Of a stretch of 59,483 nt of DNA, positions 24,878-33,767 are shown one piece after another. The position numbers were made by a program, and so were the translations under genes. The notes under the pieces were generated by a model. The model did not search any database and was not told the DNA's origin. It was given only the letters and a program-made list of their open reading frames with translations. The stretch lies in NCBI GenBank assembly GCA_035284745.1, contig JAYKIL010000005.1, forward strand, positions 1 to 59,483, read 5' to 3'. The DNA is from JAYKJB01 sp035284745 [NCBI: Candidatus Sericytochromatia bacterium] (GTDB lineage: Bacteria > Cyanobacteriota > Sericytochromatia > S15B-MN24). The stretch's first letter is position 1; every line of letters starts with the position of its first letter.

Positions 24878-26290
24878 ATGAAAGAACTGACACGGCCGGC
24901 CCCTTTTGAATTGTCTCGTGACCTGGTCGAGCAGGTCCTGGAACGTGCATTGTCGCGTGGGGCTGACTTTGCCGAGATTTTTGCGGAAGACAAGACCTAC
25001 AGCGGGATTCAATTTTTGGATCAAAAAGTGAAGTCTTGTGTGTCAGGCCAAGACTTCGGGGCCGGCGTCCGCGTCTTGTACGGGACCGATGCTGTTTACG
25101 CCTACACCAGCGACTTAAGTCTCGCAGGCTTGCTGTCGTTGGCCGAGCAAGTGGCCTCCGCGCAAACGGGCATCGGGCGCGCGGCACGAGCGGAGTGGCG
25201 CCCGGTGACGCCTCCGGTGCGACATACGCTGACAGTTCATCCCGACGATGTTCCCAAGACCGAGAAGGTGGCCATGATGCGCCGTGCAGACGCTGCAGCG
25301 CGCGCCTTTTCGAAAGAAATTGAGCAGGTGGAGGTCAGCCTTGCCTCAGAGTACCAGCGGGTCTTCATCGCCAACTCTGAAGGGCTTTGGACCTCGGAAG
25401 ACCGCCCCTACATTCGGTTGATGATTAATGCCATCGCGACGGACGGCCAGCAGAAGCAAAGTGGTCGCGAGTCCCCAGGCGCCTTGGCCGGTTGGGAGTG
25501 GGTCGAGGCACAAAATGTGGAAGAGTTGGCACGCTCCGCTGCCCACACGGCGGTCACAATGTTGCACGCGCCCTACGCGCCATCAGGCAAAATGCCGGTG
25601 GTGATTGAAAATGCGTTTGGGGGTGTTATTTTTCACGAGGCGTGCGGACATTTGCTAGAGACCACCTCGGTCGCGAAGGGGGCCAGTATTTTTGCGGGAA
25701 AATTGGGTGAGCAAATTGCCCACCCGTGCGTCACAGCCATTGATGATGGCACGATGGACGGCGAGTGGGGCTCGTTGGCGATCGATGACGAGGGGATGCC
25801 GACCCAGCGCACGGTATTGATTGAAAACGGCATTTTGAAGAGTTACATGGTGGATCGTGTGGGGGCCTTGAAAACGGGTTACCAGCCGACAGGCTCAGGG
25901 CGCCGGCAAAGCTATCGTTTCGCCCCTACGAGTCGGATGCGCAATACGTTTATCGCGCCGGGCCACGACACGATCTACGATATGATTGGTTCGATCGACT
26001 ATGGTCTCTACGCCAAGAAGATGGGCGGAGGTTCCGTATCTCCGGGGACGGGCGATTTCAATTTTGCCGTGCTTGAGGGCTACATGATTCGGGACGGACG
26101 CATCGCTGAGCCCGTTCGGGGCGCGACCTTGGTCGGCAACGGCGGCGACATTCTGCAAAAGATAGTGATGGTGGGTGACAACTTTGCCATGGCGGCGGGC
26201 AAATGCGGCTCGGTGTCTGGTTCGATCTCCACGAATGTCGGTCAACCCGCGATCAAGGTCAGTGAAATTGTCGTGGGGGGGCGCGCCTGA
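24878..26290 (+). CDS. tldD: Metalloprotease TldD
   Basis: 470 residues from ATG 24878, with GGAGG six bases upstream; GTG 24866 is an in-frame alternative. The zinc motif HEACGH near residue 250 is the HExxxH site of TldD. A conserved C-terminal half follows (GTGDFNFAVLEGYMIRDG, LVGNGGDILQKIVMVG). TldD pairs with PmbA/TldE, which lacks the zinc site, to form a heterodimeric protease that degrades unfolded peptides and removes leaders from some modified peptides. The partner lies directly downstream. No RiPP precursor is visible nearby. Confidence 0.93.
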   Translation: MKELTRPAPFELSRDLVEQVLERALSRGADFAEIFAEDKTYSGIQFLDQKVKSCVSGQDFGAGVRVLYGTDAVYAYTSDLSLAGLLSLAEQVASAQTGIGRAARAEWRPVTPPVRHTLTVHPDDVPKTEKVAMMRRADAAARAFSKEIEQVEVSLASEYQRVFIANSEGLWTSEDRPYIRLMINAIATDGQQKQSGRESPGALAGWEWVEAQNVEELARSAAHTAVTMLHAPYAPSGKMPVVIENAFGGVIFHEACGHLLETTSVAKGASIFAGKLGEQIAHPCVTAIDDGTMDGEWGSLAIDDEGMPTQRTVLIENGILKSYMVDRVGALKTGYQPTGSGRRQSYRFAPTSRMRNTFIAPGHDTIYDMIGSIDYGLYAKKMGGGSVSPGTGDFNFAVLEGYMIRDGRIAEPVRGATLVGNGGDILQKIVMVGDNFAMAAGKCGSVSGSISTNVGQPAIKVSEIVVGGRA

Positions 26291-26321
26291 CGGCAGCACC
26301 TGTTTGGTGAGGATGGATTGT

Positions 26322-27695
26322 ATGGAAACCCAGATGAAGGTGGCGCCTTTTGAAGCCGAAGTGAGCTTGTTATTGCAGTTTGCGCGTGAGCGGGGTCTGG
26401 AACACGTGGAGGTGTATGCCCGGCGCGATGAGGCTTTGACCTTGCGGGCGAACCAGGGGTCCCTCGAAAGCTTTCAACGCTCTCACTCGATGGGCATTGG
26501 TGTCCGCGTTGTGGACGGTGAAAGCGTAGGTTACGCCTACAGTGAAAACTTGTCTGCTGATGCCCTGCGTCGGGCGCTCGGCGAGGCGGCTGGAAATGCA
26601 GAGCTCGTGGAAGGGGAACCCGGGGCCGGGTTGCCATTGGATGTGCCGGATGCAACGGCGATGGATGGCCTGTATAACCCCCAGCTTGATGCGGTGAAAT
26701 TAGAAGATAAAATTCGACACGTCCTGAAGTCGGAAGAGACGGCTCGGACCTGCGATGCCCGTGTGAAAGCCGTACCCGGTTGTGTGTACAGCGATGCCAC
26801 CAGCTTGGTGCGGGTGGCGAATTCCCAAGGACTCGACCGTTATTATCAGACCAACCAATCCTATTCAGTGGTGTTTCCGTTGGTTTCTTTTGAGGGAGAG
26901 AATCGGACCGGCATCGACTTGCGGATCTCGCGTGATTTTTTCCAGTTAGATCCTGAGGCCATTGCGCGGGCAGCCGTCGGTCACGCCGTCAAGCGTCTGG
27001 GCGCGCGTCCTGTGAAATCTGGCACTTATCCGGTGGTTTTCACGCATCGCGCGATGGGCGATTTGCTCTCGGCATTTAGCGATGTTTTTTCAGCGAAGGC
27101 AGCGCTGGAACACAAGAGTTTGTTGGCAGGAAAGTTGGGAGCGCAGGTCGCCAGTCCGCTGGTCTCTTTCATTGACGATGCCTTGATGTTAGATGGCTTT
27201 GCCTCTCGTCCCTTTGATGATGAAGGGGTTCCCAGTCGCCGGGTGGCCGTGGTTGAGGCCGGTGTATTTAAGACCTTTTTACACAACACCCAGACCGCTC
27301 GACGGATGCAGGCTGTATCGACGGGGCATGCGGCCCGAGGGAGTTACAAGGGGACTGTGGGCGTGAGTCCGAGCAATTTCTATTTGCAGCCCGGGACGGC
27401 AACTCATCAAGCGCTTGTTGCGGGCGATGGTCCTGTGGTCATGATTGACGACCTTCAGGGGTTGCACGCCGGTACAAACACCATCAGTGGCGACTTTTCA
27501 ATCCAGGCGCAAGGCTGGTTATATGAGAAGGGTGAGGAGGTTCACGCGGTCAGCAATATTACCGTGGCCGGCAATTTCCTTGCGATGTTGGCGGGTGTTG
27601 AGGCGGTGGGGGCCGATCTTCATTTTTATCCACACGGGGCCTATATCGGTGCTCCGAGCGTTCGTATCGCGGCCCTCGCCATCGCCGGAGATTGA
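26322..27695 (+). CDS. pmbA: TldE/PmbA, inactive partner of TldD
   Basis: 457 residues from ATG 26322, nine bases after GGTGAGG; ATG 26313 touches the Shine-Dalgarno and is unlikely. Features include GVRVVDGESVGYAYSENL near the N-terminus and a C-terminal DLHFYPHGAYIGAPSVRI. It lacks the HExxxH site, as expected of PmbA/TldE. It lies 31 bases after tldD, so the two are co-expressed. Confidence 0.93.
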   Translation: METQMKVAPFEAEVSLLLQFARERGLEHVEVYARRDEALTLRANQGSLESFQRSHSMGIGVRVVDGESVGYAYSENLSADALRRALGEAAGNAELVEGEPGAGLPLDVPDATAMDGLYNPQLDAVKLEDKIRHVLKSEETARTCDARVKAVPGCVYSDATSLVRVANSQGLDRYYQTNQSYSVVFPLVSFEGENRTGIDLRISRDFFQLDPEAIARAAVGHAVKRLGARPVKSGTYPVVFTHRAMGDLLSAFSDVFSAKAALEHKSLLAGKLGAQVASPLVSFIDDALMLDGFASRPFDDEGVPSRRVAVVEAGVFKTFLHNTQTARRMQAVSTGHAARGSYKGTVGVSPSNFYLQPGTATHQALVAGDGPVVMIDDLQGLHAGTNTISGDFSIQAQGWLYEKGEEVHAVSNITVAGNFLAMLAGVEAVGADLHFYPHGAYIGAPSVRIAALAIAGD

Positions 27696-27698
27696 ATT

Positions 27699-29255
27699 TC
27701 AGCGCAGGCCCTCCAGACGGTCAAAACGAGCGACCAAGTCGTGGAGCTTTCGTTTCGGCACCATCAGTCTCTCGCCTGATGCCTGCGCTGTTTGTGCGAG
27801 GGCGGCCGCAATTTCAGCTTGGTCGTGAAGCTTCTCAATCAGGTCAATCGCTCGCTCGGGCTTTCCGGCCCTGGCTGCTAAGCTGGCGGCCCGGCTCAGA
27901 ATGTTGCTGCGTTGCTCCAAGGGCAATCCCTCGAGACGTTTTAGGGCGTCTTCTGTCGCATCCATACCGGGTTGCACGTGGTTGATCAGCAACAGGCGTT
28001 CGCCGATATCCAAAAGGGTTTCAATCTCGTTTGTCAGCAGCGGGAGGCCATCATCCGGCGCGATGTTGTCTGCGCGAATACGGGCCTGAGACAGTGCGAA
28101 GGCCCCCGGTTCCCCCTCGCCTAATTTGGCTTGCAGGTAGGCGATATTTGCGAGCCACGGGACTTCGGATGCAGGTGAGATGTCGGTGCCCGCTTCGATC
28201 ATCTTGAGTCCGTCGTGTACGCGTTGAAGCAGGCGGGCCTCGCCTCCGCCTTCTTTGTAGGCGGTGATCAATGCGTCAAGCTCTTCGCGTTTGGCTGTGC
28301 GCAGGCCATTCACTTCCCCAAGCCAAGCGTCTGCGGCATTTAAAGCTCGCTGTGATGCGAATTGCGTCGCCAGGATCAGCCCCGCTTGTGTGAGTTGCTC
28401 GCTGCGTACCAGCTTGGCCCATCGTTCCGCTTCTTGCATCATCGCCAGCGCACTGGCGGGATTGCCTTCGCGTGAAAGGGCGGTGCCAATGACTGCGCGC
28501 GCTTCCAGTCTGGCCAGCGGTTCACCGCCGAGCGCATGTGTCACCATCCCTGCCGAGCGCCGGGTTTGCCCCGTGCGGGCCAAGGCAATCGCGAGCCGTT
28601 GCCACGGGGCTTCAAAGCCGTGGGCCAGAATGAGACTGCGTGCTTTTTCAAGTTCTCGCGTATCAATCAAAGCATTCGCGAGGGCTTCAAAAGCTTTTTC
28701 TCTTGATTCTGAGCCCGCGGGAAGTCCGTGAGCTGTGACTGTTGCGTTCTGTACCATTTGCTGAGCGACCGCCACACGCCCCAGGGCAGCGGCACTCCGT
28801 GCGACGGTGCAGACAGCTTGAATGCGGGGTGCCGGCGCAAGGATGGTTTCAGCCATAAATGCGGCACACGCCAGAGGGCTTGATTCAGCCTCGGCCCGTC
28901 TGCGCACGGCAGGCAGAATGGTCCCCTCAATGGCTCCGATGGTGATTGGACCAAGGTAGGTGCTGGGTTTATTCAACAGAGCTGCAGTTGAGGTATCGGG
29001 ATATTCTTGGCGCACCTGGCTGATGCTGTTGAGTGCCATTTCATAGTGTTCAAGGGCCGCGTCAAAGCTCTCCGTTTCTAACTTGCGCGCTTCAAGGACC
29101 TCAAAGGCAGCGGCCTTAACGGCCGACCGTGCTTCTCCTTCCCGATCGGCGCAACTGGGGGTGACGAGAAGCGCGCCGATGATCAAGAAGCGTCGCCAAC
29201 AGGGTAAGCGTCTGGATGCAGGTGGGTGAAGAGCCGGAGACAACTGCGCGGACAT
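27699..29255 (-). CDS. Lipoprotein with helical repeats
   Basis: 518 residues. The signal ends in lipobox LLVTPSC near residue 35. The rest is almost entirely alpha-helical, with repeated A-x-A-L-x-x-x-G patterns resembling degenerate TPR units (for example ALGRVAVAQQMV, AARAGKPERAIDLIEKL). No enzyme motif is seen. It is the last gene of the minus-strand run accC-methylase-29261-27699 and starts five bases after the preceding stop. It ends only three bases from the pmbA stop. Function unknown; a protein-interaction scaffold at a membrane is inferred. Confidence 0.7.
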   Translation of the reverse strand: MSAQLSPALHPPASRRLPCWRRFLIIGALLVTPSCADREGEARSAVKAAAFEVLEARKLETESFDAALEHYEMALNSISQVRQEYPDTSTAALLNKPSTYLGPITIGAIEGTILPAVRRRAEAESSPLACAAFMAETILAPAPRIQAVCTVARSAAALGRVAVAQQMVQNATVTAHGLPAGSESREKAFEALANALIDTRELEKARSLILAHGFEAPWQRLAIALARTGQTRRSAGMVTHALGGEPLARLEARAVIGTALSREGNPASALAMMQEAERWAKLVRSEQLTQAGLILATQFASQRALNAADAWLGEVNGLRTAKREELDALITAYKEGGGEARLLQRVHDGLKMIEAGTDISPASEVPWLANIAYLQAKLGEGEPGAFALSQARIRADNIAPDDGLPLLTNEIETLLDIGERLLLINHVQPGMDATEDALKRLEGLPLEQRSNILSRAASLAARAGKPERAIDLIEKLHDQAEIAAALAQTAQASGERLMVPKRKLHDLVARFDRLEGLR

Positions 29256-29260
29256 ACCGA

Positions 29261-29935
29261 CTAGGAATCGCGTTTTCGGATGATGTGGATATCATCCAGG
29301 TAAAACCCCTTTTGGGGATCTTGGGTGGTTTCGGTGGTTCCCCGAAAACGCAGGCCGATGGTCTGACCAAGAAACGGGGCAAGGTCTGCCTTGAAGGTGA
29401 CAACCAGTGGAAATCGTGCCGAGGCGGTGGGGGCGATACGGATCCACGTTCCGTTCTCGGGGCGAATCTCGGCCTGGATGATGGCCGCCTCCGGGGGCGT
29501 CACGTTGCCTTTCACATCGTATTTGATTTGAAACTGTCCTTGGGGCGGGATGGCGATGTCTGTTTTGAGAGACAAAAGACTGCTCGTCCTGGCGAAGCGG
29601 GAGGCTTGATTGAGGGTGTGGCCGAGCACCATCGTATAAAGGCCCCCGCAAGTGGAGGCTTTCAGGAGATGCCAGCCGATTTCTCCTTTTCCCCCCGATA
29701 TCTCCCATCGCTCGGTTCCTCGTTCAAAGTCTTCATAAAACAAAAACGAACCGGCCATGGCCGGTGGCATCGAGGGCAGGGTTTGGTCAGGGGTCGGAGA
29801 GGGCAGTGCGTCCAAGAGGGAGATGGGCGCCGATAAGCTCGGTGCCGGCGTTTGTGGGTTTTTCTCCGTGCCTGGGTCGCATGCGGATAGCCCAACGACC
29901 AAAAGAAGTGGGATGGCCCGGGGTGCGTGCTTCAT
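29261..29935 (-). CDS. Lipoprotein with jelly-roll-like domain
   Basis: 224 residues. Lipobox VVGLSAC (C19), then a Pro/Ser linker to about residue 60. The remainder starts FLFYEDFERGTERWEISGG and ends KGFYLDDIHIIRKR, the layout of MAM/carbohydrate-binding jelly-roll modules (an opening DFE-W segment and a closing YLDDI strand). The start overlaps the methylase stop as ATGA, so translation is coupled. Ligand unknown. Confidence 0.65.
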   Translation of the reverse strand: MKHAPRAIPLLLVVGLSACDPGTEKNPQTPAPSLSAPISLLDALPSPTPDQTLPSMPPAMAGSFLFYEDFERGTERWEISGGKGEIGWHLLKASTCGGLYTMVLGHTLNQASRFARTSSLLSLKTDIAIPPQGQFQIKYDVKGNVTPPEAAIIQAEIRPENGTWIRIAPTASARFPLVVTFKADLAPFLGQTIGLRFRGTTETTQDPQKGFYLDDIHIIRKRDS

Positions 29936-31098
29936 AAGACGGACTCCTCCCTCTCTGGGTTCACGCGGATGTAAAACAGAAATTCGCGCACCTCGTCCAC
30001 CTGATAGCGGCGGTTATGGCTGTCCACATCCGCACGGAATCGCTTGTAGGGGAAACAACGAAAGTCTGTGGGCCCTCCGCGTGCTTTTTGGCTTAAGAGT
30101 TGTTTCAAATCGTTTTCCTTGAGCAATCCCTCATTATTGTAGCTGACCAAGATATGCCGTGCTTGGGCGGCATTGAGCACATCTTGAAAAGCCTGGGTGA
30201 CTTCGCGACGCGAGCAAAAAGGGCTTCGCTGTTCATCACCGGGCCTCAGACCCGTTTTTCCACGCGGCGTAAACTGTTGGAGATCCCAGCGGGCCAGTGT
30301 TTCGAGGACGTGATAATTGGCATGGTACTGCCGATGGTTGTAGGGGGGATCGAGATAGAGGACATCGATCATTTCGCGTCTCTCTGCCAGTGTTTCAAGT
30401 AATTTCACACCGTCTTGACGAAAGCAACGATGGGGTTTTCCGTCTGCGCTGGGAAGTGATAACAGACGCAGACGCAACGAAGCCTGGGCGGACTTTTTCA
30501 GCTTTTTCAAGTAGGCACCATATACACTGGCCGTGTTGGCGAGGTGGTCCATGGTTTCAAGCAGGGTCGCGACCAGCAAAGCCCATTCGCCGTCTGTCAG
30601 CCATCCTGCTGAGCGCCAGATTTCAATTTGGGTTCGAATGCTTTCCGCCAGCATTCCGTTTTCGGCGCTGAAATATTTGCGAGCGGCCTCTCCCCCTGCG
30701 CAATAGCTTTGAAAAAACGGGCCGACTTTGTGGGGAAGGGTCTCTAGGTATGCGAGCACACGGCGTAATGGCCAGGTGTCTTCTCGATAACCTGGGTCCT
30801 TTGCCAAACCAACGACCGGACGGGGGAGATTGACATCGGCCTTGGCGATATCTGGCACCCGGGTGAGCAATTCTGAAAATGCGGGGTATCCATCATTGGC
30901 GATGTAGGCTTGCTGCATAACGAAGGAATAGACCTGCCAGTCATTGGACAGGACGGTGTGGCCTTCTAAGCGCGCCATTTGAGCGACGATGCTTGTGCCT
31001 GAAAACAGGTCGCAAAACACGCCGGGCCCCACCTTGTGCGCGCTCAGTATCTCGCGAATTGCGGGCAGCAAGGACAGCTTTGAGCCGATGTAATTGAT
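29932..31098 (-). CDS. D12-class DNA adenine methylase, apparent AUC start
   Basis: About 388 residues if translation begins at ATC 31098; the first ordinary start codon is TTG 31071 (379 residues). SAM-binding motif I is DLFSGTS and the catalytic motif IV is DPPYNHRQY, as in Dam/D12 N6-adenine methylases. The in-frame sequence just before 31071 encodes INYIGSKLSLL, the conserved N-terminal motif of this family. No ATG, GTG or TTG precedes it before an upstream stop, but AAAGGGG lies seven bases before the ATC. No restriction endonuclease is next to it, so it looks like an orphan methylase. It lies inside an operon between accC and two lipoproteins. Confidence 0.75.
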   Translation of the reverse strand: MNYIGSKLSLLPAIREILSAHKVGPGVFCDLFSGTSIVAQMARLEGHTVLSNDWQVYSFVMQQAYIANDGYPAFSELLTRVPDIAKADVNLPRPVVGLAKDPGYREDTWPLRRVLAYLETLPHKVGPFFQSYCAGGEAARKYFSAENGMLAESIRTQIEIWRSAGWLTDGEWALLVATLLETMDHLANTASVYGAYLKKLKKSAQASLRLRLLSLPSADGKPHRCFRQDGVKLLETLAERREMIDVLYLDPPYNHRQYHANYHVLETLARWDLQQFTPRGKTGLRPGDEQRSPFCSRREVTQAFQDVLNAAQARHILVSYNNEGLLKENDLKQLLSQKARGGPTDFRCFPYKRFRADVDSHNRRYQVDEVREFLFYIRVNPEREESVL

Positions 31099-31114
31099 GG
31101 CAAAGCCCCTTTCT

Positions 31115-32881
31115 TTATTTGAGGCTGACGATGACTTGCCCGGCCTGTACGGTGTCCCCTGCTTGGCAGTTGATGCGCTCGACGACGCCAGCTTGGGGGC
31201 TGTGAAGCTCGCTTTCCATCTTCATCGCCTCGACCACTGCGACCAGTTGTCCTGCCGCGATCGATTCTCCCTCCGCCACACAGACTTTCACCACCCGGCT
31301 CATCATGGGGGCCTTCACCGCATTGCCGGCTTCAGCGTGAGCGGTTGTCCGCCCTTTGCTCGCGCCTGAAGGGGCGGGTCTGCGCGCGTTTGAATGGACC
31401 GGAACCGTCGCAACCAGGCTTGCCTGGGGGTCACGCAAGATGACTTCAAATCGCTGGCGATTGACTTCCAGTGAAAAGGTTCGCGGGGTCACCTCGGTGG
31501 AGGGTCCCTCGGCGACGGTTGGATCGATATTTTCTTTGATGCGCGCTTGTTCAGCTTCATTCAGGCAATCTTGTAAAAATCGCGTTGAAAAATCTCCGTG
31601 AGCGAAGATCGCGTTGTCCATGATGACTTGGTGCAGTGGAAGCGTGGTGGGAACACCCTCAATGATCGTTTCTTTCAGTGCCCGCCGCATGCGTGCAATG
31701 GCCTCTGAGCGATCGGAACCCCACGTGATGAGTTTGGCAATCATTGAGTCGTACGCACTCGGAATGGTCCAGCCTTCATACGCTGCGCCATCCAGACGTA
31801 CACCAGGGCCCTCGGGTCTCACATACCGCGAGAGATAGCCGGGCGTGGGGCGATAGTTTGCCGATGGGTCTTCTGCGTTGAGCCGCACTTGAATGGCCCA
31901 TCCCTCGGGTGTTCGGGTCTTGAGGGCTTCATCGAGAGGCAGCCCCGCTGCGATGCGGATCATTTCCTTGACAAGGTCGCAGCGGTAGACCACCTCCGTG
32001 ACGGTATGTTCAACCTGGATACGGGTGTTCATCTCTAAAAAATAGAAATGGCCGTCTTCAACCATAAACTCGCACGTTCCTACCGAGTCGTAACCCACGG
32101 CTTGGGCGAGGCGACAGGCTGCTTGACCGAGTTTCTCACGCAGATCGTCGTTGACAGCGGGTGACGGCGCCTCTTCTACCAGTTTTTGGTTGCGGCGCTG
32201 GATGGTGCAGTCTCTTTCTCCCAGATGGGCGATGGTGCCGTGTTTGTCGGCGATGACCTGTACCTCAATGTGACGGGGGCGCGTCAAAAATCGTTCGACG
32301 TAAACCGAAGGATCACCAAAATAGGAGAGCCCTTCTCTTTGCGCGCGCTCGAAGCCCGCTTCAATGTCCGCCGGCGCGTGCAAGACGACCTGACCTCGCC
32401 CGCCGCCACCCGCCGTGGCTTTGATCAAAATTGGGTATCCATGCTTCGTAGCAAATGCCTGGATGGCTGCTGCATCGCGTACGGGCTCTGTTTCACCCGG
32501 CACGATCGGCACATCGTGAGCGATGGCGAGTTTTCGAGCCGCGAGTTTTGACCCCATTTGTTCGATGGCGTTGGCATTGGGTCCAATCCAGGCCAGGCCG
32601 CGCTCAACAGTTCCTCGTGCAAAATGCGCATTCTCGGCCAGGAAACCGTACCCTGGATGCAAGGCGTCAGCCCCGCATTTTTGGGCGATTTCCCAAATTG
32701 CATCCATTTCGAGATAACTGCGTTCACCCAGACTGAAGGCTTGGTCGGCCAAGTGGATGTGACGAGAGTCGCGATCAAGATCCGTGTAGATGGCGACGGT
32801 TTCAATATTTAGCTCGCGGCAAGCCCGCACAATGCGCATGGCGATCTCACCACGATTGGCTATGAGTATTTTTTTGAACAT
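31115..32881 (-). CDS. Biotin carboxylase fused to biotin carboxyl carrier domain
   Basis: 588 residues from ATG 32881 (MFKKILIANRGEIAMRIVRA); an upstream in-frame start at 32926 adds 15 non-conserved residues. Biotin carboxylase spans about 1-450 with ATP-grasp motifs (ATAGGGGRG, then Q where M/I is common; EMNTRIQVEHTVTE). The C-terminal BCCP domain carries the biotinyl lysine in EAMKME. The fusion is typical of acyl-CoA or pyruvate-type carboxylase alpha subunits rather than stand-alone AccC. No carboxyltransferase subunit is in the window, so the acyl substrate cannot be assigned. Confidence 0.9.
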   Translation of the reverse strand: MFKKILIANRGEIAMRIVRACRELNIETVAIYTDLDRDSRHIHLADQAFSLGERSYLEMDAIWEIAQKCGADALHPGYGFLAENAHFARGTVERGLAWIGPNANAIEQMGSKLAARKLAIAHDVPIVPGETEPVRDAAAIQAFATKHGYPILIKATAGGGGRGQVVLHAPADIEAGFERAQREGLSYFGDPSVYVERFLTRPRHIEVQVIADKHGTIAHLGERDCTIQRRNQKLVEEAPSPAVNDDLREKLGQAACRLAQAVGYDSVGTCEFMVEDGHFYFLEMNTRIQVEHTVTEVVYRCDLVKEMIRIAAGLPLDEALKTRTPEGWAIQVRLNAEDPSANYRPTPGYLSRYVRPEGPGVRLDGAAYEGWTIPSAYDSMIAKLITWGSDRSEAIARMRRALKETIIEGVPTTLPLHQVIMDNAIFAHGDFSTRFLQDCLNEAEQARIKENIDPTVAEGPSTEVTPRTFSLEVNRQRFEVILRDPQASLVATVPVHSNARRPAPSGASKGRTTAHAEAGNAVKAPMMSRVVKVCVAEGESIAAGQLVAVVEAMKMESELHSPQAGVVERINCQAGDTVQAGQVIVSLK

Positions 32882-33000
32882 TCTGGAACCCATTCCTGCT
32901 GGCTTCCGCGGCCCCCCCTCGCACACAGGTGGGGCGCTACCAACGGCTTCATTTTAGCATCCACTTGCGCCCCGTTGCTAAAGTTGGTTGCTGGGTATAT

Positions 33001-33018
33001 GCTTCTCAGCTAAGAAGC
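33001..33018. repeat. Short inverted repeat upstream of the repeat lipoprotein
   Basis: GCTTCT (33001-33006) and AGAAGC (33013-33018) form a 6-bp stem, extended to seven by the flanking T-A, with a 6-base loop. It lies 20 bases before the start of the gene at 33038 and may be an operator or leader hairpin. Weak evidence. Confidence 0.3.
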
Positions 33019-33037
33019 ACGACGGAGGGGGATTCGG

Positions 33038-33724
33038 GTGCAAGCGGAAAAGCGTTTTTGGACCGGGTTGTTGGTGTTTTCGACAGCGGCCACCGTCTGG
33101 GGGTGTCCGAATCCTTCGAACTTGACGCCCTCTCCGCGGCCAACGCGCAGGACTCCGATTGATCCGTTGCCAGAAGGAAGCGCTACGCCCAGCAGCATCC
33201 CGAGTGCTTCGTCTACTATCACCCCGAGTGCTTCGTCTACCATCACCCCGAGTGCTTCGTCTACCATTACCCCGAGTGCCTCACCCACCATCACCCCGAG
33301 TGCCTCGCCTTCCATTACCCCAAGTGCCTCACCGACGGTGACACCGACCGCTTCGCCGACGCTGGCTCCCGCCACCGGCACAGTGTTTGTGGATGCGGCC
33401 ACTGCAGGATTCAACCCGCGGAATAACATTCGCTTGCGTTCAGGGGGGGTGATCACCTTTACCAACAGCAACCTGGCGACGCATATTATTCAGATTATCA
33501 GCGAAACCGTCACCTCGTCGGCCACCATCGCTTCAGACACCATCGCGACGAGCCTGGTCGCAACGGAAGCCGTGCTGGCGACGGGTGCTTCGATACAGTT
33601 CACGCTCACCGCGTCCCCCGCCCTCATCGGCACCGCGACGAAGAAAATTTTCTTCAAGTCGATGGATAAAGATTTTAATTTGTACATTGGTGATATAGAC
33701 CTGAGTGCCGCCACTTTGAATTGA
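33038..33724 (+). CDS. Lipoprotein with Ser/Thr/Pro octapeptide repeats and cupredoxin-like end
   Basis: 228 residues from GTG 33038, with GGAGGGG about seven bases upstream. Signal with a Cys at residue 23 after a weak lipobox (ATVWGC). Residues 56-111 are seven tandem octapeptides of the form SAS(S/P)TITP. The C-terminal 110 residues (TVFVDAATAGFNPRNNIRLRSGG, VITFTNSNLATHIIQI) resemble a cupredoxin-like beta-sandwich, although no full Cys-His-Met copper site is evident. Probably surface-exposed, with a spacer stalk. Confidence 0.65.
   Translation: MQAEKRFWTGLLVFSTAATVWGCPNPSNLTPSPRPTRRTPIDPLPEGSATPSSIPSASSTITPSASSTITPSASSTITPSASPTITPSASPSITPSASPTVTPTASPTLAPATGTVFVDAATAGFNPRNNIRLRSGGVITFTNSNLATHIIQIISETVTSSATIASDTIATSLVATEAVLATGASIQFTLTASPALIGTATKKIFFKSMDKDFNLYIGDIDLSAATLN
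33203..33370 (+). repeat. 24-bp tandem repeat, seven units
   Basis: Seven head-to-tail 24-base units encoding SASSTITP-like octapeptides. The first three are nearly identical and the last four have diverged at the third residue from Ser to Pro. Copy number is likely to vary by slippage. Confidence 0.8.
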
Positions 33725-33767
33725 TGCCATTGCAAGTGGGGCCGTGGTTTGCGCGGTCTCCGGGTGC

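Noticed and set aside
31099-31240. Frameshift fusion of the accC product with the methylase
   Set aside because: It would require a +1 shift at the accC end and no recognised slippery site is present; a non-canonical start with a good SD is simpler.
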